The notes under the pieces are model-generated. The model was not told where the DNA came from. It did no database searches and saw nothing but the letters and a program-made list of their open reading frames with translations. From DATBLE01 sp963841405 (GTDB lineage: Bacteria; Actinomycetota; Thermoleophilia; Gaiellales; Gaiellaceae): DNA of 64,000 nucleotides. The position numbers and the translations under genes are program-made. The stretch covers positions 91,078 to 155,077 of the forward strand of contig CAWJCM010000009.1 of NCBI GenBank assembly GCA_963841405.1, written 5' to 3'. Of the stretch, positions 23,356 through 31,695 are shown piece after piece. Numbering within the stretch: the first letter of the stretch is position 1; each line of letters opens with the position of its first letter.

Positions 23356-24249
23356 ATGAGGTCGAGGCCGGCGATCCTGCTCGCGCTGACTGCGCTGGTG
23401 GTCGGCGTCCCCGTGGCGCTCGGTGGGTCGGTGCACGCCGCCGCCAACTCGCAGACGTTCACCGACTCGGTCGGGGAGGATGCCGACGCTCCGGACATCA
23501 CCAGCATCGCGGTCTCGAACGACGACGCCGGCAACATCACCCTCCAGGTGAACATCAGCAACCGCCCGACGCTGACGCCGGACATGCTCCTGCTGCTCTT
23601 CCTCGACACGGACAACAACGCGGCGACCGGCGATCCCGACTCGTTCGGCGCCGACTACGCGATCCAGCTGCAGGCCGGTGCGGTCGGTCTCTTCCAGTGG
23701 AACGGCAGCGACTACGTGACCGCGCCGTCGCAGACGTCGTTGACCTACGCCTACGCGGCTGCCGGCGCGACCATCCACGTCTCGGCGGCGGACCTCGGCC
23801 GGGCGAAGCTGCTCCGGTTCGCCACGATCGCGATCTCGGGGATCGTCGTCGACGCCGCCGGCAACCCCGACTTCACCAACATCCACGGCGACACCGCTCC
23901 CGACTCGGGCCACGGCCTCTACTCGTACCAGGTGCTGACGAAGCTCGTCCTGGCGGTGACGGCCTTCACCACCTCGCCGAGGCCGCCGAAGGCGGGGAGG
24001 ACGTTCTCGGTGTCGCTGGCCGCGACCGAGAACGACACGAAAGGCCCGGTCAGATCGGGCACGGTCACCTGCCCGGCTACGCTCGCCGGCAAGCGAGCCG
24101 TCGCCGTCACCCACGTGGTCGCGAACGGCATCGCCACCTGCGTCTGGCGGATCCCCAAGACCGCGAAGGGCCGGATCTTGCGCGGGAGCATCACGCTGAC
24201 CCTCCAGGGCGCGCACGTGAGGCGTCTCTTCGCCGCCCGCTTCTCCTAG
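23356..24249 (+). CDS. Secreted beta-rich protein
   Basis: 297 residues from ATG 23356. Signal peptide MRSRPAILLALTALVVGVPV ending near VHAAANS. The mature part has repeats typical of DOMON/beta-sandwich domains, an acidic calcium-like stretch FLDTDNNAATGDPDSFGADY, and a C-terminal Ig-like segment with two cysteines (VTCPAT and ATCVW) probably bridged. It likely acts at the cell surface. No enzyme motif. Confidence 0.65.
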   Translation: MRSRPAILLALTALVVGVPVALGGSVHAAANSQTFTDSVGEDADAPDITSIAVSNDDAGNITLQVNISNRPTLTPDMLLLLFLDTDNNAATGDPDSFGADYAIQLQAGAVGLFQWNGSDYVTAPSQTSLTYAYAAAGATIHVSAADLGRAKLLRFATIAISGIVVDAAGNPDFTNIHGDTAPDSGHGLYSYQVLTKLVLAVTAFTTSPRPPKAGRTFSVSLAATENDTKGPVRSGTVTCPATLAGKRAVAVTHVVANGIATCVWRIPKTAKGRILRGSITLTLQGAHVRRLFAARFS

Positions 24250-24490
24250 GCTGCGCCACCGGAGCGGGCCAGCGCCCTTAACCAGAGATGCGCCGAAGCT
24301 CCGTGTCGAACCGGCCATGCTCGAACCTGTGCCCGCGCCGCCCGGAAGAGCGCCTCCCGGCGCAAGACGCTCGATCTGCGCACGTCGCGGAGCGTCCGCT
24401 CCCAGCAGCCCTTCGGGGACCCAGAGCTGGTCGAGCCGGTCGCGCTCGCTGCGGCCGCTCGCGACAAGGTGCGCGCTGCCGACGCGGCGG
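24250..24490. other. Gap with coding-like but unassigned sequence
   Basis: The minus strand shows fragments of coding character in more than one frame (such as SERDRLDQLWVPEGLLGAD) without a start, so it may be the wreck of a gene. No family could be named. Confidence 0.3.
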
Positions 24491-26407
24491 CTACCGGCCG
24501 ACGAGGCGACCGCCGAGCGTGCCGCGCAGGCTGTTGCCGTTCAGGCCGAGTATCCCGTTCGCGCCAGACGCGCCGCCGACGGTCACCGTGCCCTGGAACC
24601 TGAGCGGCAGGTTCGTGCTCGTCAGGCGGAGCGTCCCGGTCAGGGTGACGCCGGGCGCCGCCGCGTAGCGCGTGAGCGTGAACTCGCGCTGGCCGGCGGC
24701 GAGCTTGCCCCCGTACGCGCCGGGGATCACCGGTTCGGCTCCCATCAGCCACGAGGCCTCGGCCTCCGAGAGCGTCTTCCGGGCGATCGAGTACGTGGCG
24801 AGCGCCGTCCTCGTCTTCCCCGGCGGGCCGGCCGCGGGGAGGGCCGGGATCGGCGCCAGGAACGTTGCCGAGCGCGGGCACTGCGCCGGGATCGGGCCGC
24901 CGAGCATCCATGTCCGCACGGACTGGAGTGCGCATCCGGACGGGTCGGCCGTGACCGTGCTGTGGCCGACGCCGGGGACGACGAGCAGTTGGCCGTGCGG
25001 GAAGCGGGAGACGACCGAACGGGCGCCGTCCGTCGGCGTTCGCATGTCGAAGCCGCCGCTGACCGCGAGCATGGGCGCGTCGGGAAGCGGGCCGGCGGCG
25101 AGGGCCGCCCCGCCGGCCGGGCTCGGCCAGTCGACGCAGAAGTCGGCGTTCCCGAAGCGGTACGCCCAGCTTCCGAACGGCCCGAACGTGCCAGCAGGAA
25201 GGGCGGCGACGGCGGAGTTCAGGATCGCCTGGCGGTCTGCGACCGGGGTGTCCGGAGACCAGGGGAAGGGGCCGTCGCGGCAGACCGTCGCTGCGTAGAG
25301 TGCGAAGCTCAGGTCGATCGACGGCGTCACCTGGCCGAGGTCGTGCAGATACACGAGCCGTAGCAGCGGCTGCACGTTGCCGAGCCGCGCAGCGTGGACG
25401 ACGGCTGGAAGCTCTGCGGCCAGGCCCGGGTTGAGATCGCCGTCCAGCAGCGTGCTCAGCAGGCCGATGCCGTCGACCCGCTTCGAGACCGTCCGCCCGT
25501 TCCCCACGAGCACCTTTCCCTGCACGGGCTTGGCGGCCAGACGGTTCGCGACGGCGGCGACGTCACCCGCGAAATTGCTCGTCGCCGCCTTGCAGCTCCC
25601 GTCCGCGCAGAACGCGTTCAGGGTTGCGGGCAGGTCGCGCAGCACGTTGGCGCTGTAGGGATCCGGCCCCTCCGGCGGCAGCACCGAGTCGAGCACCAGC
25701 CGGTCGACGTGGGTCGGGTGCGCGAGCGCGTACGCCATGGCCAGCTTCGTCCCGTAGGAGACGCCGTACAGCGCGATCTTGTCCAGGCCGAGCGCCTGGC
25801 GGACGGCATCGAGATCCTCGGCGTGCTCGGCCGTGCTGTAGAAGGCGCGCGTCGCGCCGATCGCGCCGGCGCAGGCGGCGGCGGCAGCGCGCTGCTGGTC
25901 GGCTGTCAGCGCGGCCTGAACGCCGGGGCAGTCGAGCAGTCCCGACTCGCCCGTGCCGCGGTCGTCGTAGGCGACGAGCGTGTAGCCGGGGAAGAGGTAG
26001 TGGTAGATGCTGACCGCCTCCTCCCCGTCGAGGCCGAACACGTGCGCTGAGCCCTGTCCGGGCCCGCCGGCGATCAGGAAGATCGCCCCCTTCGGCGTCC
26101 CCACAGGTGGGACGACCTCCACGTGCAGCGAGATCGTGCCCTGCACCTGGCCGCTGCGGTCGAGCGGCACGACGACCTGCGAGCAGATCAGGCCGGGGGT
26201 GGTGCCGCACTGCGCGGCCCTCGAGGCCGACGCCGGCACGCCGGGTGCCCGGCCGAAGAAGGCAGGCTCTGGAAGCGGCGACGGCCTGAACGTCGGCGAG
26301 GCTGCGGCGGATGCGTCGCCGGGGCCGAGGACAGCGAGCGCGATCAGCAGGCCGGCGGCCAGCCAGCCGACGACGCCCGCCCTTCCACCGATGCCGACCC
26401 GCGCCAA
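24491..26407 (-). CDS. Secreted S33-type alpha/beta hydrolase (tripeptidyl aminopeptidase-like)
   Basis: 638 residues, TTG start, signal peptide with a hydrophobic GWLAAGLLIALAVLG. The hydrolase core has IAGGPGQGSAHVFG, DDRGTGESG, the nucleophile elbow YGVSYGTKLAMAYA, an acid in SGGFDMRTP and a histidine in VPGVGHSTV, the full triad of TAP-type S33 peptidases. A C-terminal beta domain follows the usual TAP-like segment. It should cut peptides or esters outside the cell. It shares the fold of the hydrolase domain in the MMPL fusion at 6817. Confidence 0.85.
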   Translation of the reverse strand: MARVGIGGRAGVVGWLAAGLLIALAVLGPGDASAAASPTFRPSPLPEPAFFGRAPGVPASASRAAQCGTTPGLICSQVVVPLDRSGQVQGTISLHVEVVPPVGTPKGAIFLIAGGPGQGSAHVFGLDGEEAVSIYHYLFPGYTLVAYDDRGTGESGLLDCPGVQAALTADQQRAAAAACAGAIGATRAFYSTAEHAEDLDAVRQALGLDKIALYGVSYGTKLAMAYALAHPTHVDRLVLDSVLPPEGPDPYSANVLRDLPATLNAFCADGSCKAATSNFAGDVAAVANRLAAKPVQGKVLVGNGRTVSKRVDGIGLLSTLLDGDLNPGLAAELPAVVHAARLGNVQPLLRLVYLHDLGQVTPSIDLSFALYAATVCRDGPFPWSPDTPVADRQAILNSAVAALPAGTFGPFGSWAYRFGNADFCVDWPSPAGGAALAAGPLPDAPMLAVSGGFDMRTPTDGARSVVSRFPHGQLLVVPGVGHSTVTADPSGCALQSVRTWMLGGPIPAQCPRSATFLAPIPALPAAGPPGKTRTALATYSIARKTLSEAEASWLMGAEPVIPGAYGGKLAAGQREFTLTRYAAAPGVTLTGTLRLTSTNLPLRFQGTVTVGGASGANGILGLNGNSLRGTLGGRLVGR

Positions 26408-26429
26408 GGAACGCGAATGGTAGCCGGAA

Positions 26430-26534
26430 TCAGCCGCCGAGCTTCTTGGCGGCGCGCTTCTCCTGGCGCTTCTCCTTGAGGGACTTCTGGGCCGGCTTCT
26501 TCGCCAGCTTCTTCTGCTTGTCGGCGCCCTTCAT
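26430..26534 (-). CDS. Lysine-rich mini-protein
   Basis: 34 residues from ATG 26534: MKGADKQKKLAKKPAQK then SLKEKRQEKRAAKKLGG. About 40 per cent of residues are basic. It may bind nucleic acid or be part of a short conserved actinobacterial family; nothing more can be said. It lies 22 bp upstream of the S33 gene on the same strand. Confidence 0.55.
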   Translation of the reverse strand: MKGADKQKKLAKKPAQKSLKEKRQEKRAAKKLGG

Positions 26535-26565
26535 GCCGCCAGCCTACGCTCTTGCCGGGCCGTTG

Positions 26566-27297
26566 TCACCGTGCGCGCAGGACGGCCAGCGCGACCGCGA
26601 GCGCGACCATCGCCAGCGCGAACGCCCGCAGCGCGGCCTCGTTGCCGAGGATCAGCGTCTCGCGCGTGACCGGCTCGCGGCTGCCGTCGGCGAGTTCGAC
26701 CGTCCCGGAGACGGCGGCGATCTCGCGCCGCAGCCGGCGGACCGGGCTGGACAGGCGGCGCTGCGCGTAGCTGGCGAGCGCCGCGAAGGCGGCCGCGAGC
26801 ACCGCTTCCGCGCGGATCTCCCCGGCGCAGGCGAAATAGGCGGTCAGGAGCGGGAACGCTCCCCAGTCGAGAGCGAACCAGGCGTCGGAATGGAAGCGGC
26901 CGCCGAAGAGCTCGAGGTTGTAGGCGCACACGATGAAGGCGCCGGCGGCCACGAAGGCGAGCAGCCAGAGGTCGACCACGATCGCGCCGGCGATCCCGAT
27001 CGCGACCGCTGCGCCGATCGAGACGGCGGCGGCGGCTCCGAGCACGCGCGAGGGGATCCTGGTGGCGAGCGGCCGGCCGTTCAGCTCGTCGAGCGCGTGC
27101 GCGCCGATCCCGACTGCGAGGAAGAAGGCTGCCAGCGCCGCTCCGAGCCTGCCGGGGTACCACTGCGGTGCGAGCGCGGCGCCGATCACGACGTAGCTGA
27201 GATGCCAGGCCGTGTAGGGCGCGTGCAGCACCGTGACGTAGTCGCGCCAGCTTCCCGGCGCGAGCGCATAGAACGCGGGCCGGGCCTCGGCACTCAT
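26566..27297 (-). CDS. Polytopic membrane protein, unknown function
   Basis: 243 residues with about seven TM helices (AAFFLAVGIGAHALDELNG, VSIGAAVAIGIAGAIVVDL, LLAFVAAGAFIVCAYN and others). The HALDELNGRP and AYNLELFGGRFHSDAWFALDWG segments give polar residues in the membrane like those of prenyltransferases, but no DxxxD motif is present. The C-terminus has an external-looking beta stretch and a final TM. Confidence 0.6.
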   Translation of the reverse strand: MSAEARPAFYALAPGSWRDYVTVLHAPYTAWHLSYVVIGAALAPQWYPGRLGAALAAFFLAVGIGAHALDELNGRPLATRIPSRVLGAAAAVSIGAAVAIGIAGAIVVDLWLLAFVAAGAFIVCAYNLELFGGRFHSDAWFALDWGAFPLLTAYFACAGEIRAEAVLAAAFAALASYAQRRLSSPVRRLRREIAAVSGTVELADGSREPVTRETLILGNEAALRAFALAMVALAVALAVLRAR

Positions 27298-27321
27298 CGA
27301 ACCGGGCCAGCTCGGGAAGAG

Positions 27322-27457
27322 GTGTTCGCCGCCGCGACCGACATGGCGGGCGCGGCCGGGCGCGGCTCACTGTGGAAGCAATCGCGAGCGTCGCCGGCGA
27401 AGCCGGCGGCGGAGCTCGGAAGGGGTCTCACGGGGGAAACCAGCTGCTTCCCCCGTG
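27322..27457 (+). repeat. Composite dispersed repeat, copy 2
   Basis: Starts GTGTTCGCCGCCGCGACCGA and ends in the palindrome CACGGGGGAA (27429-27438) / TTCCCCCGTG (27448-27457). The two parts are about 100 bp apart. The methyltransferase stop and last codons fall inside the palindrome. Confidence 0.55.
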
Positions 27458-28156
27458 TCTGCGACCCCAGACGACGATCCCGCCGCCGAGGCTGAGCCGC
27501 CGGCAGCGGACGTCCTCGATCCCGGCGGCGCGCCAGAGGTCGAGCAGCCGGCCGAGCGGCAGCCGGGCCCAGAGCTGCTCGATGCTCGGTCCGAGGAAGT
27601 CGCCCACCTCGCGCCAGCCCGGGGAGATCAGCCGCCCGGCGAGTGGCAGGCCCACGCGCACGTACAGGCGCCAGAGCTCCCGGGCGACCGGGTTGGGCGG
27701 CACGCCGAACTCGAGGGCGGCGATCGACCCGCCGGGCCTGACGACGCGGGCGAGCTCTGTCAGCGTCGCTCCGGGATCGTCGACGTAGCGCATCAGGTAC
27801 GTGAACGTCAGAGCGTCGAACGAGGCGTCGTCGAAGGGCAGGTGGTCGGCGTTGCCCTCCACCAGCCGGACGCCGGCCGGGAGCCGGCGGCGCGCCTCGG
27901 CGAGCATCTCGGGGCTCTGGTCGAGCCCGACGACCGTGCAGTGCCTCCGGCGGATCAGCTCGGCCGCGACCGCTCCCGTCCCCGTGGCCACGTCGAGGAC
28001 GGTGTCAGACGGCTCCGCTCGCGTGCACGAGACGAGGAAGCGGCGCCAGCGGGGATCCTGTCCGAACGAGAGGAGGCTCGCGTAGCGGTCGTACGTCGGC
28101 CCGAGCGGGGCGAACAACGCCTGCGCGTGCTGCCGTCGGGGCGAGGCGACCGCCAC
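27428..28156 (-). CDS. Class I SAM-dependent methyltransferase, UbiE/MenG-like
   Basis: 242 residues. FAPLGPTYDRYASLLSFGQD opens like UbiE/MenG; motif I is VLDVATGTGAVAAELIR, then VVGLDQSPEMLAEARRR and FDALTFTYLMRYVDDP. Likely a quinone or lipid methyltransferase in the cytoplasm. The last residues (HGGSSWFPP) and the TGA are supplied by the dispersed palindrome, so the native C-terminus may have been replaced. Confidence 0.85.
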   Translation of the reverse strand: MAVASPRRQHAQALFAPLGPTYDRYASLLSFGQDPRWRRFLVSCTRAEPSDTVLDVATGTGAVAAELIRRRHCTVVGLDQSPEMLAEARRRLPAGVRLVEGNADHLPFDDASFDALTFTYLMRYVDDPGATLTELARVVRPGGSIAALEFGVPPNPVARELWRLYVRVGLPLAGRLISPGWREVGDFLGPSIEQLWARLPLGRLLDLWRAAGIEDVRCRRLSLGGGIVVWGRRHGGSSWFPP

Positions 28157-28326
28157 CGACCGAGTGTATGTGCCGAAGCGGGTGGTCGGGACGAGCCTCC
28201 GGGCGCCTGGGCGCAGACGGTAGTGACAGGCTCGAGCCCGTCACCGCGTGGACGCAGCGCGGGCCGCCGGGCTCGAACGTGCACTTCGGCACGTGCCGTC
28301 CGGTTGGGTGCCTACCGTTTTACGGC

Positions 28327-28497
28327 ATGCCGCAGTGGATCGTGTTCCTGGTCGTGGCGATCGTGGCGTGGTTCGTCTTCTCGGTCGGCGGAGGGCTCGT
28401 CGTCGGCCGGCTGATCCGGCGGGCGGAGAGCCTGCGCGCAACAGGCTTTCCCGCGGCTACCGGCCGCGGCTCTTCGGGTCGACGCCGGCGAACGTGA
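28327..28497 (+). CDS. Small one-helix membrane protein
   Basis: 56 residues from ATG 28327. One TM (WIVFLVVAIVAWFVFSVGGG) is followed by a basic tail. Its 3' end overlaps the convergent peroxidase gene by about 40 bp, so the tail may not be native. Confidence 0.45.
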   Translation: MPQWIVFLVVAIVAWFVFSVGGGLVVGRLIRRAESLRATGFPAATGRGSSGRRRRT

Positions 28498-29440
28498 GGA
28501 AGTCGACCATGCGGAAGTCGTCGCGGCTGCGCGAGGGCAGCGTCGGCCGCCAGTCCCGGTCGTAGGCCAGGTAGGACGCCGGATCGCTCTCGAGCAGGCC
28601 GACGACCACCTCGCCGACGAGTCGCCCGCCGACCGGTCCGAGCCGCAATCCGTCCTCGATCAGCTCGGCCTCCTTCAGCACGTAGTACCAGAGCGGGGTC
28701 GAGCGCTCGAGCCCGAGTCCGTACGCGTGCAGCTCGTCCAGGTCGGCGGGCGCGAGCGCGGAGACGCCGAACCTGCGGGCGATCGACTGGCCGGAAGGCA
28801 GCTCCCAGGTCACGTGCCGGAGCAGCGTCCGCACCGGGAGCACCACCGGTGGGGCGTGGTTGGGGATTGCGCCGAGCGGGAGATCGAACAGTGGTGTGGA
28901 GATCTTGGTGTCGATCCGCTTGTTCGGCTTCACCTGGCCGTCGCCGAAGTCGAAGAATGTCTGCCAGTCGACGAAGCGCCGCGGAGCCCTGAAGCCGCCG
29001 CGCAGGTCGTTCGGGTCCGGTCCGCTCGCCTTCGGATCGAAGATCATCCCGAAGAACGGCTGGCCGCCGTCGCCTGCGAGGTTGGCCCGGTACGACGGCC
29101 TGACCATCGAGTGACCGAACCGGTATGTGCCACTCTGGAACTCGACCGGGATGAAGGCCTCGCTTCGCTTCGGCCGGTAGAAGCGACGGCCGCGGCGCAC
29201 GATCGAGTTGACCATCGTCTGCCCGACGAAGAGGGGCAGAAACTCGTGCTGGCCGAAGAACGTCGTCCCGGCCGTGTGCGTGGGGTTGTTCTGGTTGTGC
29301 TCCGACAGCGACAGATCGGTGATCAGATCGGCCGGGCCGCGCTCGAGCGCGTCCCGGGCGTCGAGGATCCCGGCCGGCGAGCCGATGTCGACCAGCGCCG
29401 CCTCCAGGCCCTTCGTGCCGGGGGCCGCGAACGGGCGCAT
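28457..29440 (-). CDS. Animal-type haem peroxidase, main ORF
   Basis: The reading frame has 327 residues from an internal ATG; the true protein extends upstream in the same frame (see next entry). LSEHNQNNPTHTAGTTFFGQHE carries the distal region of haem-dioxygenase/peroxidases, and ITDLS, FFDFGDG, LPSGQSIARRFGV and LWYYVLKEAELIEDGLRLG, with VGEVVVGLLESDP, match the C-terminal half of the An_peroxidase family. It is probably exported through Tat and oxidises small substrates with peroxide. The downstream neighbour overlaps convergently. Confidence 0.75.
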   Translation of the reverse strand: MRPFAAPGTKGLEAALVDIGSPAGILDARDALERGPADLITDLSLSEHNQNNPTHTAGTTFFGQHEFLPLFVGQTMVNSIVRRGRRFYRPKRSEAFIPVEFQSGTYRFGHSMVRPSYRANLAGDGGQPFFGMIFDPKASGPDPNDLRGGFRAPRRFVDWQTFFDFGDGQVKPNKRIDTKISTPLFDLPLGAIPNHAPPVVLPVRTLLRHVTWELPSGQSIARRFGVSALAPADLDELHAYGLGLERSTPLWYYVLKEAELIEDGLRLGPVGGRLVGEVVVGLLESDPASYLAYDRDWRPTLPSRSRDDFRMVDFLTFAGVDPKSRGR

Positions 29441-29648
29441 GCGCTCGAAGAGCCGGCCGAAGTGCTGGCTGACGCCGAGCCGATGGGCAGCGTGGTGCGC
29501 GCCGCCGGCCTCGTGGGTCGACGCCTTGCCGGGGGGCGGCGGCGATCGCTCCAGGTGCGCCGAGCGCGACCGCGCCCACCCCGATCTTGCCCAGGAAGCT
29601 CCGCCTGCTGAGGCGGGTCGACTCGTGATTTTCCCTCTCCCCGTTCAT
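29441..29648 (-). pseudogene. 5' part of the haem peroxidase gene: Tat signal, frameshifted
   Basis: ATG 29648 follows GGAAGGAGAGAC and encodes LSRRSFLGKIGVGAVALG, a clear Tat signal. The frame is lost at a run of six G (plus strand 29531-29536). Removing one base from this run would join it to HEAGGAHHAAHRLGVSQH, which leads into the main ORF. Either a sequencing/assembly error or a real inactivating slip. Confidence 0.7.
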
Positions 29649-29676
29649 GTCTCTCCTTCCGTCGATGCGCTTCCGC

Positions 29677-29814
29677 TCACGAGCAGGCGACCACGCCCGC
29701 CGAGCACTGCTCCGGATCGCCGTTCGCCGAGGCCTTGTTCTTGCCGAGGTCGGTGATGCCCGCCGCCGCCGGGTCCGTCTCGGGGACGTAGAGCTCGACC
29801 AGGAACTCCGCCAT
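29677..29814 (-). CDS. Short protein with DUF4242-like N-terminus
   Basis: 45 residues from ATG 29814: MAEFLVELYVPETDPAAAGI, ending DPEQCSAGVVACS. The first 15 residues match the opening strand of small DUF4242-type ferredoxin-fold proteins, which are usually about 80-90 residues, so this may be truncated, or a peptide of its own with two cysteines. It lies 28 bp upstream of the haem peroxidase. Confidence 0.45.
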   Translation of the reverse strand: MAEFLVELYVPETDPAAAGITDLGKNKASANGDPEQCSAGVVACS

Positions 29815-29897
29815 CACCGCGACCCTAGGAGGCTCGCGGCGCCGGCGAAATGCCGGAAACCCCCTAACTTTTACCGGCGTTCGGGTCTAGGGGTAGG

Positions 29898-30929
29898 TCA
29901 GGGCATGCGCGGCGCGACCAGCGCCGAGAACGCCCCGGCGGCGACGAGCAGGATCGCCGCGAGCCCGAGGAACTCGTTCGTCGCCTCGCGCTTCCCCTTC
30001 ACCCGCGCGACCACCGAGCCCAGATGCGCGTAAGCCGACTCGAGCGCCTCGGCCGAGCGGGCGTCGAAGAACTTCCCGCCGGTCGTCTGCGCAATCTGGC
30101 GCAGTGTGTCCGGGTCGGGCGGCACGGGGATCTGCGCAGGACCGAACCCCTGACCGGGGGCCCCACCGCCGCCGAAGCCGCCCGGCGGCCGGGTGAGCAC
30201 GCCGTTCGGCGTCCCCAGTGCGATCGTGTAGACGGGGATGCCTGCCGCCTTGGCCCGGTCGGCGCCCTCGAGCGGCTGGAGCAGGCCGCGCGTCTGATGC
30301 CCGTCGGAGAGGAAGAGGATCGAGACGGGGCTCTTCTTCGTGTTCGCGATCGTCGTGTAGGCGATCGTCTGCTTGCCGTTCGGGTTCTGCGGTTTGACCA
30401 GGTCGACCGCTGCGGCGATCGCGTCGCCGATCGCGGTTCCGCCGTAGCCGGAGTAGTACCCGAGGCTGTCGAGCCCCTGCCGTACCACGTCGAGGTCGGT
30501 CGTCGGCGGCGCTGCCACCTGCGGGTCGCCGGCGAACGCGACCAGCGCGACCCGGACGTTGTGCGGAACCTTCTTCAGGAAGGTGCGCACCGCGTTCTGC
30601 GCAGCGGCCAGGCGCGAGGGCTTGACGTCGGTTGCCCGCATCGAGCCGGAGACGTCGATTACGAGGACGACCGTGGCGCGGTCGGATGCGACCAGGGTGG
30701 TGCGGTGCGGGCGGGCGACCGCGATGCAGAGCGCGGCGAGCGCGAGCAGGGCGAGCGCGGGCGCGACGTAACGCCGCCAAGAGCGGCCGCGCGCCACGCT
30801 CGCCAGGACGTCCATGTTCGTGAACGTCATCGCGTACTTCGCCGGCCGCCGCTCGAGCCAGAGGTAGACGAGCGCTGCGATCGGCAGCAGCAACAGGGTC
30901 AGCAGGAGAAATGGGTGTCCGAAGCTCAC
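29898..30929 (-). CDS. BatA-type VWA-domain membrane protein (second copy)
   Basis: 343 residues. The N-terminal BatA region (HPFLLLTLLLLPIAALVYLW, a TM, then ALALLALAALCIAVARP, a second TM) is followed by a VWA domain with MIDAS DVSGSM, the threonine in GGTAIGDA and the aspartate in LFLSDG. A C-terminal TM ends the protein. In the MoxR-Bat systems these VWA proteins bind metal and partner proteins at the membrane. It is the last gene of the MoxR operon. Confidence 0.9.
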   Translation of the reverse strand: MSFGHPFLLLTLLLLPIAALVYLWLERRPAKYAMTFTNMDVLASVARGRSWRRYVAPALALLALAALCIAVARPHRTTLVASDRATVVLVIDVSGSMRATDVKPSRLAAAQNAVRTFLKKVPHNVRVALVAFAGDPQVAAPPTTDLDVVRQGLDSLGYYSGYGGTAIGDAIAAAVDLVKPQNPNGKQTIAYTTIANTKKSPVSILFLSDGHQTRGLLQPLEGADRAKAAGIPVYTIALGTPNGVLTRPPGGFGGGGAPGQGFGPAQIPVPPDPDTLRQIAQTTGGKFFDARSAEALESAYAHLGSVVARVKGKREATNEFLGLAAILLVAAGAFSALVAPRMP

Positions 30930-30950
30930 AGCTCACCGCCTAGGGACACA

Positions 30951-31011
30951 CGGGTTTTCGTGGCCGCGACCGACCTGGCGAGAGCGAGCTCGCGCGAAGC
31001 GCGGCGAGCGG
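30951..31011 (+). repeat. Composite dispersed repeat, 5' box only
   Basis: GGGTTTTCGTGGCCGCGACC followed by GACCTGGCGAGAGCGAGC resembles the start of the repeats at 27322 and 38694. The 3' palindrome is missing. It sits between the two genes 30929 and 31012. Confidence 0.45.
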
Positions 31012-31695
31012 TCATCTGCCACCTGCGCAGGTCGCGCCGACCTGGACGAGGCCCTGGCCGCGGCCGGCTCTGGCGAGGACGTTCACGGAGTTGCGTGACA
31101 CCGTCGTCTTCGTGTGCAGACTCGCGACCAGCGCCGGTGCGGGCGGCGCAGGCGTGGCGAACCCGCGTGCCAGATACCAGCCGACGAGGCGTTCGTCCGT
31201 CCGGCAGGAGGCAACCACGGTCGACTCGCCCCGGACGCGCCCCGTGACCACCCGGCGGGTGGTCGGGTGCCCGGGCGGCGTGACCGCGCGGACGGCGGTG
31301 GGCGTGCGGGTCCCACCGCCCGCGGCCGGGATGCAGCCGATGTGCGGTCTGAACGTCGGCGCCCGGGGTCGTTCTCCCACATAGGAGGCCACGAACACGA
31401 TCGAGCGCGAGGTGGTCACGCCCGGCGAGACCGGCGTGCCCGAGATCCCCAGGAAGGCGAGGTCGATTGCCTGGTCGCTGAGCTGGGCGTCGATCCCGGC
31501 GACGACGAAGCCTCGGGGGCACGTCAGCTGGTACTGCGCCTGCGGGCGTGGGAGGGTCCGGGCGGTCGGGACGACGACCCACGGCCCGGCGACCGGGACG
31601 CACGGGTTCAGCCCCCGGCACTCGTTGGTCGCGCCGGCCGACGGCGCCACGGTCAGGGCGCCGAGGACGAGTGCTCCCAGGAGCAGGTATCTCAT
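31012..31695 (-). CDS. Secreted cysteine-containing protein in the Bat operon
   Basis: 227 residues from ATG 31695, overlapping the upstream VWA stop. The signal peptide MRYLLLGALVLGALTVAPS ends near SAGA. The mature part has cysteines in NECRGLNPC, LTCPRGF, IGCIP, ASCRTDE and ATCAGG, likely disulfides, and no enzyme motif. It lies between two VWA genes, so it may be a partner or cargo of the MoxR-VWA machine. Confidence 0.65.
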   Translation of the reverse strand: MRYLLLGALVLGALTVAPSAGATNECRGLNPCVPVAGPWVVVPTARTLPRPQAQYQLTCPRGFVVAGIDAQLSDQAIDLAFLGISGTPVSPGVTTSRSIVFVASYVGERPRAPTFRPHIGCIPAAGGGTRTPTAVRAVTPPGHPTTRRVVTGRVRGESTVVASCRTDERLVGWYLARGFATPAPPAPALVASLHTKTTVSRNSVNVLARAGRGQGLVQVGATCAGGR

